Shown here in pieces: positions 1 through 11,532 of a stretch of 64,000 bases of DNA. Below the pieces are notes generated by a model. The model did not search any database, was not told the origin of the DNA, and saw only the letters and a list, made by a program, of their open reading frames with translations. How positions within the stretch are numbered: the first letter of the stretch is position 1; the number at the start of each line of letters is the position of its first letter. A program made the translations under genes and the position numbers. The stretch is from Amphibalanus amphitrite (lineage: Eukaryota > Arthropoda > Thecostraca > Balanomorpha > Balanidae): positions 655,001 to 719,000 of the forward strand of contig NW_024881522.1 in the NCBI RefSeq assembly GCF_019059575.1, in the 5' to 3' direction.

Positions 1-129
1 CAGGAGACGTCAAATTGATGGGGGAGAAGGTATGCCAAGTTTCAAGTAGATAGCGAAAGTGGTTCATGAGTTATTCAAGAAAAACGGAGGGGGGGTCGGA
101 TCCGACCCCCCCAGGCGGTCGCGGGTTAA
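1..129. repeat. Right end of a TTAA-flanked, piggyBac-like MITE (truncated by window edge)
   Basis: The segment ends in GTCGCGGG followed by TTAA at 126-129, like the CGGCGAGGG-TTAA ends of the complete elements further on. Positions about 25-95 resemble the terminal module of the 36839-37858 copy: 'tatgccaa', then a purine/pyrimidine run, then 'gagttattc' or 'gagctatcgc', then a run of A, then a G tract. Positions 89-112 form a perfect 24-bp G-tract/C-tract palindrome centred on GGATCC. The left end lies outside the window, so family membership is inferred. Confidence 0.45.
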
Positions 130-3011
130 TGAACATACCTAATCATCTGGGCCTCATGTGAAGTATCAGGCTGTGTACTGTGTAGTAACTAAGTATAGCA
201 GTAGCTACTACATGTGATTAATTACTAACCGAGTAGTAATTATTAACTGATTGATAAACAATGAACAATTGAACAGAATTGTTGCTCGCCTTCGGTCGCC
301 CTGCGTCCAACCGGCTCGACCACCGTGCCGCCGTTATTCTGTGGATGGACATGGTCGGTCCCGACGGTCACATTGGCCGCGGCACAATCGGTCGACGACC
401 GTCAGATTCTGGCCGCACCCACCGACCTGTGCAGATTGACGGTCGGTGCGGCAGGCTGGACGGGGTGCCAGGCGAGCGATTGCAGACGTGGGCGTGTAAG
501 GAAGTAGGCAGTGCACCTACTAACACTGTAAGCTTTATCTCGTCACTTGATTAGTGATATTTGATGATTGAAGCAGTTTAAAAACATGCTTGAGGTTTAG
601 GATCAGATTTAAAAGAATAGTTTGATGTAATCGCACAGAAATGTAGTTAAATATAGAAGCCCCAACCAAGATCGCCGGCCAGAGCTCCTATATCCAGTAT
701 TGGGTCCGACCCAGTCACAAATCAGAGGTCACAGGCGGGACACGACGCCGATCGCCGCGGGGGTGTGCGGGTTATAGGACCGAGCTAATGGAACGATGCC
801 GGCCGACCCGGGTTTTATTGGACTCTGTCGCAGCGGGGCACACCGTCGCCCGTGCACACAGTAAATATCGCAGGAACACTCCCAAAATTAAGCTGTCAAC
901 AAATCCTACAGACGTTTTTTACTCAATGATGTGCGCCTCGGTTTGCAGTCGTCGAAAGCTAAGCTAAAGGTAGTGTCTGATAAGCTATATTTGAATGTAA
1001 ATTTAAGTCCAAAATAATTTTCTTTTAGCAATACATAAAATCTACCGGGACGTTTCAGGAAGGGACGTTCCCGAAAACGACGCCTGAAGTTCTCGCAATT
1101 CTATTGAAATTGAAACTCACGGCCGCTGAATCGATGTTGGGCCGCTGATTTGAGAAAGCTGCATTCATTACTCCCAGCCTCTGACAGGAGGTGTCAGTAG
1201 ACGTGGGCAAATTCGTTGGCGGCGGAGGCTAACAGCTGAGGCACTAACCCAGTTGTTATTGCGGGAGGCGTTTCTCCGTTTTGTGCAGGTGCGATTTTCA
1301 TTTGGATCTGAGCGCAGTGTGGTTAGTTACTGTTACATTAGTCCCATTCACCGCTTTCAGAAACTCGGACCTCTTGCCAGTCTCTGCACTAAACGTTTCC
1401 ACTCGTCATTCACCGCCGACCAAAAGCTAACGCGGTACAGCGCTATGCGGCACAGCATACCTACAGGCGTTACTACTAGAGCCACCTAGTGACAGTTTGC
1501 AGAACTACAATGGCGCAGCGTCAACGCTGGCAGCAGTGGACGCCTGATTGAGGTGAGGGCTAACGTCTATTCACTTTCTACGGACACTGGCCACTTTTGC
1601 TTTTTGGAGGCAGTATTCAATACGGTCAGGCTATCTTTACACCCGCTAAACACTGCATCAGCACAATCCTAGCCTTCATCGCAGTGACTTGCACGGCCCC
1701 AAATACCTAGTGACCTTTGTAGAACTAGACTTTAGACAGGTATCTGCGCGATAAAAGGTATCTGCCGAAAATAATTACCCATTCAGGAGGAGGATAACGG
1801 ATATTTGGATGATTTTTCCCCCTCGTTTGACATTTCATTCACCAGCATTTTCGCGTGAATGAGTATTACCTGTACTGTGTAGCAGACCTTTATTAAGCAA
1901 TATTGATATCCCATATAGAACTAAAATAGGAGTGTCGCTGTGTTTTCACACAAAAAGATGGGACCTATCAACAGGTCTCATTAATTTTCCTGGTGCGTTG
2001 AAAAAAAAAAAACACTAAAGCAAATGGTCATATCAGAGCAAAACACGGCCAAAATAAATGACAGAGCTTAAAACCAGTGCAATCAAGCGGCTGGGTGGTT
2101 CCAGTTGAATTGCTCTGTGAGTGTGAGAGTAGGTGGGATGTGGAGCGGGTTTGTTTTCTTCTGAACGATGGCCTGTCACAATACGTCGCGACTATCTCAC
2201 TGCACACCTTGACCTTCCTACCAATTATCTGCGCTCACAAAGTAAGGAATTCACTATTGGCAAGGCTCAGTCACGGGAAGCCTGCGGTCAATGAACATCT
2301 CAGCAATTGTGACCACCAACTGACGGAAAGAGAGCTCAAAAGAAAAATTGAGGCTGCGTCTATTTTCTATACACATTCATAAAAAGCAGATTGCGCTAAA
2401 CACGAGATGTTTACAGTTCTTCTAGTTTGTCTCGATTGCTGTCCTCCTGTCCGTTCGTGAGTGATCGCATTTAAAGAAGTTCTCCCCAACAGTCCCCGTT
2501 TGAAAGCTGCAGTCGCACACCATTCGGTCCAGCGCCGAGCTGTCAGGCTGGTAGATATGCGCAGCCCCCACTGCCAATCCGACGCAAAGCTCTGTCGACG
2601 ACGCGCAACGAATGTAAAGCTTTGACGGGCCTCGTTCCATCGTTATTTTATTTGCACTCCATCGTGTTCCCTCTCTGATCCTGGCTTGGCGAAAATGCAT
2701 GAAACGGACGAACAGGAGCGGAACAAATTGCTGATTGGAGAGAAACAAAAAACAAAAGGAGGGGAACAGGAAAATGTGATTTGACAATAGATTACAAAAC
2801 TGGAATCGGAAGAGAATGAGAACAGACAGCTGGGGATTGAACGGAAGCCCTTCAAAATCCTCACCAGCAGCGGGATATAAACCTCGGGAGTGACAATCTC
2901 TAATCATGGATCTGAACAGGGTTTGCATCACATAGGCACCTGCACTCAACAATCAAACACATATTTCACTCCACAACTCTGTCTCCTTGGAAACGGCAAG
3001 CCTCTCTTGTT
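130..3011. other. No gene recognised
   Basis: Mixed-composition DNA. The longest open frames (for example 2422-2952 on the minus strand) show no recognisable domain, and their translations are rich in residues expected from chance reading. There is a short poly-A run near 2000-2012. I see no RNA gene, and no transposon ends that I can pair. Confidence 0.5.
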
Positions 3012-4049
3012 TTAACCCTCGCCGGCCGAGGGGGGGGGGCGGGTGCCGCCCCCCCATAGGGTTTTTTTCGCGATAGCTCCGAGCACGCTGGCGATAGAGA
3101 GCTGAAACTTGGCATACCTGACCTTTGATCCAAGCCGCATCTTTTGACACCAACCGCATTTTTGGGTCAGGTCAGGTCACTGACCTATGACGTCATAAGT
3201 GAACCTCTGCACGGTCTTCAGATGTCGCAACTTCGCAACGCCCTCACTGCCAGAGGAGATGTCACAGGGAAATGAAACTTGCAGGATCTAGTATCCATTA
3301 TGAGTCTCACAACTTGTATATCTCGGATTTTTCCTAAAGGTCATATGAGGTCAGGTCATTTTCGTGACCTCACCATTATAAGTCAATGGGGAAAAAATCA
3401 AACTGCTATTCTGGCACCGGGAACGATCTCCAACTATCTCAAGCACACAGAATCGTGATTTGATGCACTCCTTGCAAGGTTAGATGCGTCACTTTTGCAA
3501 TGTTGACCTTGCGTGACGTCATTTATGACGTCATCAAGGTCATATTAGTTTTTCGTCAATAACTCCTGAGCAAATTGAGCTAGCGAGTCGGGAAAGCCAC
3601 CAATGGACTCAGGAAGACCTGCCGAATCGAATGATATGCGACATGACCTATTTCGACCAACTTCGTGACCTGGGGGTGCTGACCTGACCTTGACCTGAGG
3701 TCAACACCCCAAGTTGACCTGACCCGGACAAAAAGTATATCATTCGACGCGCCTGAGCGAGGCAAACACGATGCTGCCAAAATCGGCGCTCTGCGGCCGT
3801 TTTTGCAAAGTTATTCACCAAAAACTGAACCGTACCTTGGGTCACTTGACCTGACCTCAGAGGTCACCCGTTGACCTAGGACCTTAAAATCGGGTATCAA
3901 TCTCTGCGTCTCGTAACGGCGCACACGCTCGTTTTTTCCGCGACGCGCTAGCTCCACCAGGGGCGAAACGGCGAGGGGGGGGTCGTACCCGCCCCCCCCC
4001 CCCTCGGCCGGCGCGTATGTAGAAAACCAATAGGTACGGCGAGGGTTAA
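3012..4049 (-). mobile_element. TTAA-flanked MITE, family 1, copy A (piggyBac-like)
   Basis: TTAA target sites lie at 3012-3015 and 4046-4049. The 1030-bp element between them begins CCCTCGCCGG and ends in the inverse, CCGTACGG-type CGGCGAGGG. TTAA duplication plus CCC-starting ends is the signature of piggyBac-superfamily elements. There is no transposase, so it is non-autonomous. It is nearly identical to copies B and C but inverted. Both ends carry long G/C tracts that could fold. The interior is dense in TGACCT/AGGTCA half-sites. It holds a perfect AGGTCA-C-TGACCT palindrome at 3174-3186 and perfect TGACGTCA sites at 3188-3195, 3514-3521 and 3526-3533. The minus strand is given because it matches copies B and C in orientation. 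Confidence 0.85.
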
Positions 4050-5590
4050 CAGGAAGCTTATTTTCACTGAGAATGATAAGCGTATGTAATAAGAAACGAA
4101 GTGTGCGATGGTTTCTGGTTGCGCATCTTCTGATGAAACGTATGGCACCTAGCACATGCCAATGGAAACAGTTCTATGAAAATAATGTTTGATGTGTAAT
4201 TGGCTCAAGTGACCGAAAGAAGATCCCCTACAGCGACGAAAGCAAAAATTGCTGTTATTTATCACCTGTGACTATGCATTATACATTCTTACAAATCCGG
4301 ACCATGCAATAATTCAATATCAGAATCATTTTCACGGACGTTTCCGGCATCCGGCGCTGATGGATGAGCTGCCATATCCTGGCTGCCATATATATGGTAG
4401 CGAATCTGGCGCACGACAGGCAATGTCTGCCGCCGACCGGACACGTGATTACTGATGAATTACATCCTGCGGAACCCATTTTCATTCCACGGTGATTAAT
4501 ATGGATCACGTTTGTACGGCCCAGAATCCCAGAATTTCAACACGCCAATCAAACTGGGCTAAATTAAACACAACCGGATTCCAGAGCGGATTCATATCAG
4601 CACACATGCCTAATCCCAACTCAAATGCTCAAATACTGACATTTGCTGCACCAATAAACGCTTTCCAAGAAGAAACACGTGGCCGCTCCGAGGAATTTGT
4701 TTTTACTTACATTTAAGAGGCTTATACATAGACTTATACATAGAATACATAGAACCATGTATCATTATGCTAAATATAAAATTCATCAAATGCTGATAGT
4801 TGGGTGCATTTATTTCTTTTCCACGCACTGGCATAACGCTACTCAAAACAAATGGGGTAAAACATGTAGCCATATCGTCCCCCACACAACCTCGTTTTAG
4901 TCGCCAGTGACTGGCATGGCGAATCTCCCCGACGCGGACTATCATTAAATCCACCGTAAGGCCCTTAATGCCCGTCTGTATATTGGTGTGTGCTGCCAGA
5001 CTTGGGGGAAAGTGAGGGAACTTCAACAGGTGGGACTGAGCGAAGCCGGTGTTGGTATTATTAACGTAACGGCAGTAGCAGAACAAGTGAGCTATTCTCT
5101 ATACAAGGCCGGGGTCACCGAATGCTTTTGGCGGTGTATATGGGTGTCGGGAGATCACATGGGGCATTTGGATAGTCTAAGAAAGGCTTAGTGTTTGATG
5201 CAGCATCAGCTGCATGCAGCTGCATGCCCCCCCCCCCAGCGGGGCGCGGGATAACTTGTTTGAAGTAATATACAAAAATTATAACAATGCAGTATAATGG
5301 AAGTGTACCTTCCATGTGGTAGGTACTCGTGAATGACTATATGCATCCGTAGTCTCATCCAAACCAACCTCTCATCTCGTGCTTTCCAAACTCAATGAAC
5401 AATGGAGAGTGAGGCCACCGTGCACGTCGTCCCAGCCGGGCCTATCATCCCTGCCGTCGCGTGCCGCACCAAGTGATGATTCTGTTGCTCTCATCGGGGA
5501 CAATCACCATTTTACACTGGAAATTGACCGAGCGCTGTACTGAACAGATGCGACAGCGCACTGCCGCATCGCCACCGGCAGGCCAGGCCG
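4050..5590. other. No gene recognised
   Basis: AT-leaning intergenic sequence with only short open frames that look like chance. Around 4710-4750 there are a few imperfect repeats of 'ttatacatag'. A poly-C run at about 5228-5238 is the only other simple-sequence feature. Confidence 0.5.
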
Positions 5591-5597
5591 CACTGAG

Positions 5598-5699
5598 CAC
5601 GTGACCACTCAGAGGACTGTCCGCTGGGTCACGTGACCACTCAGCGGCCTAACCGCTGGGTCACGTGACCACTCAGTGGACTGTTCGCTGCGTCACGTG
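5598..5699. promoter_or_regulatory. Array of four CACGTG E-boxes at 32-bp spacing
   Basis: CACGTG occurs at 5598-5603, 5630-5635, 5662-5667 and 5694-5699, each exactly 32 bp from the next. The two middle sites are perfect 12-bp palindromes, GGTCACGTGACC, at 5627-5638 and 5659-5670. The repeat unit is an imperfect 32-mer (sites followed by CACTCAG and then a variable part). GTCACGTGAC is the preferred site of MITF/TFE- and USF-type bHLH-zip factors. Thirty-two bases is about three helical turns, so all sites face the same way. A TATA box follows 76 bp downstream. A regulatory role is inferred. Confidence 0.5.
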
Positions 5700-5774
5700 C
5701 CGCTGCCGGGATATGACAGCGCTGGCCAAATGGATCGGTTTGATCAGATGGCCATCTCAGGGAGAAATATCCTG

Positions 5775-5782
5775 TATAAATA
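5775..5782 (+). promoter_or_regulatory. TATA box of a putative promoter
   Basis: TATAAATA lies 76 bp after the last E-box. This predicts a start near 5805. No credible coding exon follows, because the sequence is interrupted by a TTAA MITE at 5858, about 50 bp past the predicted start. The promoter may be an orphan, or it may belong to a gene whose exons I cannot see. Confidence 0.35.
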
Positions 5783-5857
5783 TGTCAGTGCAGTCTTTGC
5801 TCGACTTTTGGGCCTAATAATATCCCTATGATGTCCTAAGCTTGGCGCAGTCGATTT

Positions 5858-6896
5858 TTAACCCTCGCCGGACCTATTGGTTTTCTACATACGCTCCGGC
5901 CGAGGGGGGGGGGGCGGGTACGACCCCCCCCCCTCGCCGTTTCGCCCCTGGTGGAGCTAGCACGTCGCAGAAAAAACGAGCGTGTGCGCCGTTACGAGAC
6001 GCAGAGATTGGTGCCCGATTTTAAGGTCCTAGGTCAACCAGTGACCTCTGAGGTCAGGTCAAGTGACCCAAGGTACGGTTCAGTTTTTGGTAAATAACTT
6101 CGCAAAAAACGGCCGCAGAGCGCCGATTTTAGCAGCATCGTGTTCGCCTCGCTCAGGCGCGTCGAATGATATACTTTTTGTCCGAGTCAGGTCAACTTGG
6201 GGTGTTGACCTCAGGTCAAGGTCAGGTCAGCACCCCCAGGTCACGAAATTGGTTGAAAGAGGTCATGTCGCATATCATTCGATTCGGCAGGTCTTCCTGA
6301 GTCCATTGGTGGCTTTCCCGACTCGCTAGCTCAATTTGATCAAGAGTTATTGACGAAAAACTAATATGACCTTGATGACGTCATAAATGACGTCACGCAA
6401 GGTCAACATTGCAAAAGTGACGCGTCTAACCTTGCAAGGAGTGCATCAAATCACGATTCTATGTGCTTGAGATAGTTGGAGATCGTTCCCGGCGCCAGAA
6501 TAGCAGTTTTCATTTTTCCCCATTGACTTATAATGGTGAGGTCACGAAAATGACCTGACCTCATATGACCTTTAGGAAAAATCCGAGATATACAAGTTGT
6601 GGGACTCATAATGGATACTAGATCCTGCAAGTTTCATTTCCCTGTGACATCTCCTCTGGCAGTGAGGGCGTTGCGAATTTGCGACATCTGAAGACCGTGC
6701 AGAGGTTCACTTATGACGTCATAGATCAGTGACCTGACCTGACCCAAAAATGCGGTTGGTGTCAAAAGATCCGGCTTGGATTAAAGGTCAGGTATGCAAA
6801 GTTTCAGCTCTCTATCCCCAGCGTGTTCAGAGCTATCGTGAAAAAAACCCTATGGGGGGGCGGCACCCGCCCCCCCCCTCGGCCGGCGAGGGTTAA
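5858..6896 (+). mobile_element. TTAA-flanked MITE, family 1, copy B (piggyBac-like)
   Basis: TTAA lies at 5858-5861 and 6893-6896 around a 1031-bp element starting CCCTCGCCGG and ending CCGGCGAGGG. It is near-identical to copy C and to copy A inverted. No transposase is encoded. TGACGTCA occurs at 6376-6383, 6388-6395 and 6714-6721. The IR-1 palindrome intact in A and C is mutated here in one half-site (AGATCA at about 6722-6727). Confidence 0.87.
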
Positions 6897-7119
6897 AGAC
6901 TCAAAGCCAGTTTCCAGTCTGAGCAAATCGTGCCTCAACTGCGGCTCTGCTATGAGTACCGATTGTTCCGCATTCCCAGTCCTTCTTCAATCTGTAGAAT
7001 GTAGAGTCCAGTGGCGTATCCAGGGGGGAGGCCAAGAGGCCATGGCCTCCCCCTTTGGCATCAAACATGCAAGTGGGCCCTTTGGGTCACTTGAGTGCAG
7101 TGACGTACCCAAGGGGGGC

Positions 7120-7870
7120 CATGGGGGCCCTGAGGGGCGCCCTGGTTACCTGAGGGTCCCCCTGGTCACCTGAGGGGTCCCTGATTAGCTGAGGGGCCCC
7201 TGGTTACCCGAGTGGCCCCTGGTTATCTGAGGGGCCCATGGTTATCTGAGGGGCCCCTGGTTATCTGAGGGGACCCTGGTTATCTGAAGGACTCCTGGTT
7301 ACCTGAGGGGCCCCTGGCTACGGGGGCCCTGGTAACCTGAGTGGCCCTTGTTATCTGAGGGGCCCATGGTTACCTGAGGGGCCCCTGGTTTCCTGAGGTG
7401 CCCCTGCTTACCTGAGGGGCCCCTGATTACCTAAGGGGCTCGTGATTGCCTGAGAGCCCCTGATTTTCTGAGAGGCCCCTGGTTACCAGTGGGGCCTCTT
7501 GTTATATGAGGGACCCCTGGTTATCTGAGGGGTCCCTGGTTACCTGAGGGGCCCCTAGCTATCTAAAGGGCCCCTAGCTACCTGAGGGGCCCCTGATCCC
7601 CTGGGTGACCCCTGGCCAGCGGTCTGAAGAAACCCTGGTCACCTGAAGGGCCCATGTTTACCCCAGGAGTACCTGGTTATATGAAGGGCCCCTGCAGTCA
7701 CATTAAGGCCCTTAGTTACCCGTGAAGCCCCTGGTATAACCGTCCCCTGGTTATCAGAGGGTCCCCTGGTCAATTGAAAGACCCCTGGTCAATTGAAAGG
7801 CCCTGGTCAATTGAAAGGCCCCTGGTCATCTGAGAGGCCCCTGATTACCTGAACGGCCCGTGATCACTTG
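7120..7870. repeat. Minisatellite array, about 19-bp unit
   Basis: Degenerate head-to-tail copies of GGGGCCCCTGGTTATCTGA, roughly forty in number, with single-base variants and a few length variants. The same unit recurs in the 43800-44969 hAT-type element. Apparent open frames here are repeat translation and not genes. Confidence 0.8.
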
Positions 7871-8029
7871 GATTCAATGGTATGGCCAGGGGCGAGGGGG
7901 CACGTGTCCGTTATAGGGTTTAGGGTCCCCTCGGGCCCGAGAGGACCTGCGGTGCCAATTGGCGGCAGAGGGCCCGCGCTGGCAACGCTTCAACTGGAAA
8001 GGAGACCACAGGGCTTGTGAGAACACCCC

Positions 8030-8570
8030 ATGGGCTTTTCTGTAGCCACACTTATCTCCAGAGGGGCCTCACGCCAGGTTCTGAGGGACCTTGCCGGCCT
8101 CTGAGGGTCCTTGAAGGCTAATGAGAGATCAGCTGTAAGGGCCTCATACCCGTTTGCTATGGCCCCACGGCCCACACCGGTGTTTCTGAGGGCCCTCACA
8201 ACGGCGCCTGCGAGGGCCTCCACTGCCACCTCTAAGGGCCCCACACCACTCACCAGTGCCTTTTAAGGGCCTACTTCGGCGGCTCTGAGAGCCCCCACAC
8301 CGGCGCCTCCGAGGGCCCTATGCAGCGCATCTGACGGTCACTTACCAGCGACTCTGAGGGCCTCTTACCGACCTCTGAGGGTCCCTTGCCGGCCTATGAA
8401 GGGCCACCAGTAACTTTCAGGGCCCCACACACGCCTAAGTGATGGCCCCCACCAGTGTCTCTAAGCCCCAAGGCCCTCACAACGGCGCCTGTGAGGACCC
8501 CACACCAGCGCATCTGATAGCCTTTTACCGACACCTCTGAGGGACTAACACAGGTGACTCTGAGGCGCTC
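8030..8570. repeat. Degenerate satellite array, GAGGGCC-CACACC-type unit
   Basis: Imperfect repeats of about 25-35 bp of the form CTCTGAGGGCC...CACACCGGCGCC. It is less regular than the preceding array. It lies inside the 7009-10299 element, and an open frame on the minus strand (7990-8253) is only repeat translation. Confidence 0.6.
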
Positions 8571-8959
8571 GCTCGCTTCACTTCCTCATAAAATACCGTG
8601 CATTTCATGCATACTTCTCAAGCAAGAAATGATATTTTTACCTGCCAATTTTGCACATTTTCTCAGGACTTAGACAGACAGGCAGACAGACGGACAGAGA
8701 GGCCCGTCTGCAAGGGGGGACCGGACCCACTGTGCCCAATCCCCTCATCGAAAGGTTCTGGAAACGCCCCTGCCTGGGTTGACAGCGGCATCCGGGTGAC
8801 CCGTGGGCCCCTTTGAGAGCAGGCGGCCCCCTCCTGGGCGAAATCCTGGGTACGTACTACGTGTCTGCTTGAGTGTCCCAAGAGAAACGATATCTTCAGG
8901 GCCTCATCCAAAGTACTGGCCCAAGCATAACTAAAGTCAAACTGCGTCAAACTATCTTA

Positions 8960-9880
8960 AAATGCCATTTGATGGCGCTCATAGGCCCTCAGAGGCCAAG
9001 GCCGAGCCCCCAGAGGCTAGCGTGGGCCCTCAGAGGTCGCTTTGGCGGCCATAAAGAAGCTTACATATACTTGAGCGAGGGATCCTTTGAGGCTGGTGTA
9101 GAGCCTTAAGGAGCCAGCGCTCAGCCCTCTAAGGCCAGCGTGGGCCCTCTAAGGCCATTGTGGTGTCTTCTAAGGCCAATGTGGGGCCTTCTAAGGCCAG
9201 TGTGAGGCCTTGTAAGGCCAGTGTTTGCCCTCTATGTCCAGCATGGGGCCGTCTATGTCCAGCGTGGGGTAGCCCAGCGACATGGGGCTTTCTTAGGTCA
9301 GATTGAGGCCCATTGGCCACCGAGACTAGCTTGGGGCCCTCCAAAGACAATGCGGAGCCCCTTTAGGCCAGTGTTGGGCACTCTGTGACCAGCGTGAACC
9401 ATCTGCGGCCAGCGTGGGGCCATCTGTCATCTGACTTCAGACTTCAGAGATTGGTGCTGGGCCCTCAGAAGCCAGCGCGGGCCTTCATAGGCTGGCGTCG
9501 GGCCATTAGAGGCCACCTCGAGGGCCTCGGCAACCACTTTTCAGATCTTATGCATGTTTGGGCCCCTTGAGGTAGGAGTGGCCCTTATAAAGGCCGGCGT
9601 GGGACCCTCAGGGGGCATCATGGGGTTCTAGGGACCGGCGTGCGTTCGAGAGCGGTATAGGGTCCTCAGACTGACTCAAAGACTCCGAAGAGCCGGCGGG
9701 GGGGGGGTATGAGGTCAGCCATAGCATGGGTCTACTGAGGCCATTATGGGGCCCGCAGGCCAGCGTGGTTCACTCTGTTGCCGGTGTTGGGCTTTCCGAG
9801 GCCAGAATGAGCCTTCAGATGCCGGAATGAGGCCAATGTGGGCGACTTAGAGCCATCAGAGTCTAGATCAGAGCTCAACC
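8960..9880. repeat. Satellite array, about 21-bp CTAAGGCCAGCGTGGGG unit
   Basis: Repeats of roughly 21 bp such as TCTAAGGCCAATGTGGGGCCT are clearest at 9110-9260 and grow more diverged toward both sides. This is the third array inside the 7009-10299 hAT-type element. It shares the GGCC core with the first two but has a different unit and reading direction. Confidence 0.65.
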
Positions 9881-10307
9881 CGAGTCGGACCCTGCTAAAG
9901 TTAAGGGTATCAGCCCTCAACCAGCGCAAGACACTAAGAGATTGACATCTGCCCTTTGAAAAATGTTACAATCGTAAAAAAATGACAAAACATTTTGTTT
10001 TTGATAATCTTTAGTGGCCCCGGCACCGACCAAAGAAAAAAAACTGTATGCCTACTGCTGAAATAAATTGTATGTACCTACACTTCATACAGAGCTATCG
10101 ATGTCGATGGCTTTTTCATGTTTTTCTTTTTTTTTAGATTGCCGAGTGTGCTTAAAAAGGCTCCCTCACATGGTAAAAGTGACACAGAACCGCACCTGGG
10201 CGTGGATTAAGTGCGTCACTACTGGGGCTCCTAAGGTAAGGGTGGGGCCCCTTGAGCAGGTTTGGCCTCCCCCTTTTCAAGATCCTGGATACGCCACTGG
10301 TAGAGTC

Positions 10308-11243
10308 TAACAGGTATAGAGTGTTATGTATGTGTCCGTTCGATGATGCATCACGTCAGGACTGTCCTGTCTCAGTTTCGTCCCAAACTACATCCGGTAA
10401 TCAACTGGGGTCACTGCTGCATGGATATTACAACTCACTTGCCTCGAAGATGAAGAGGTCATGAAACTATTCTTGGATACATATCTTGCCCCGCTGTGCT
10501 GGCCTGGGTGACCTTTATGACAGACTTATTCAGTCAAGACTAGTTTTTACGGCGGCGCTGAGAAATATATGTTTTTACGAGGGAGGCAGAGAGCATCCCT
10601 CTTTTCCAAGCTAACAAGTAGTCTTTATGTCAATAACTTGGTAATAAGTAAGACCCGTGTATTTATGTTGCGTCAATCGCGAATATTCTGTAACACATAT
10701 TGCTAATTGCATAGACCTTTGTATACAGAGTATAGGGGTATACAGACTAGAGCTCTGTGCTTGTTTTCGCACACAGAAGACTCGCATCGGCTTGGAAAGA
10801 AGGTAGTGATTTTGCCGTGAATGTCTTATGTAGGCCAGTGCGCCAATTATTTTGTGTTCCATGTAAAACAAAGCAGTGAGGAGTAGTTCTTTACCGAGTT
10901 GGAGACAGACCGAATAGCCGCTATTGTAGCTTTGGCTGCCGTTAGTCGAGCGAGACAATGCCCAGCGCCAATTATACCGCGTTCTGCCAGCACGATAAAC
11001 AATAGCTGTTCGTCGCCCCTGCTGGCCTCGCGGTGAGATATTGAACAGTGGCAGGCCTTGACCTAGTTAGAATGGGCCACATGCAACCGCAGCATATATT
11101 AGCACGCTGGTACAACGCACTAGTAACTTATACGATGAGACACGATGCGACACACAATACGACATGAAGCCAAGTAGTGAGCGTAGGTACTATTGCAAAC
11201 ATTTGTATGTATGTACATTCAGCGCCGTTCATAACAGGGGACA
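10308..11243. other. No gene recognised
   Basis: Intergenic sequence with only short open frames without recognisable domains. It resumes host DNA after the hAT-type element. Confidence 0.5.
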
Positions 11244-11532
11244 TAATAGCCGTTTTCACGACACGCTGTCTGGCGAATGCACCTAACTTGACCAAATCTG
11301 CACCGAATATCTTTAAAACCAAATATTTTCATACTATGAATTAATTTCAGTGATTTAATCGAAAATTACGTCTGATAATATGAAAAAATGAGGTATACTA
11401 TATAAGGATCTCTGCAAATCATACTGACAACTTTTGAAAACACAATGAACCTAATTTGGCCAAATCTGCACCAAATCTGCACTTAATATGCTTCAAATAT
11501 GTACCAGATGGCTGTCGTGAAAATGGCTCTTA
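11244..11532. mobile_element. MITE, CCGTTTTCACGAC family, copy 1
   Basis: This 289-bp element has imperfect inverted ends: AATAGCCGTTTTCACGAC at the left, and GTCGTGAAAATGGCT near the right end. The interior contains repeated 'tgaccaaatctgcacc' words. It aligns along its length with 46133-46416. A third, interrupted copy occupies 41904-45213. Target duplication is unclear for this copy. Confidence 0.7.

Larger units (their letters stand above)
7009..10299. mobile_element. 3.3-kb hAT-type non-autonomous element carrying satellite arrays
   Basis: The left end CAGTGGCGTATCCAGG at 7009 and its inverse ending at 10299 are flanked by perfect 8-bp duplications GTAGAGTC (7001-7008 and 10300-10307). 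An 8-bp duplication with CAG-starting ends is characteristic of the hAT superfamily. No transposase can be read. Both subterminal regions also carry an inverted GGCCTCCCCCTT module. The interior is almost wholly tandem repeat built on GGCCC motifs. It falls into three arrays with different units, described separately, with an AT-rich tail at about 9950-10230. Confidence 0.88.

Noticed and set aside
2422-2952. 176-codon minus-strand open frame
   Set aside because: No recognisable domain, a Phe/Leu/Ser-rich chance-like composition, and no promoter or splice support.
7078-7870. CRISPR-like regular array
   Set aside because: Units are contiguous 19-bp degenerate repeats without unique spacers, in a eukaryotic transposon.
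7990-8253. 87-codon open frame on the minus strand
   Set aside because: It lies wholly within satellite repeats of the 7009-10299 element, and its residues reflect the repeat unit.
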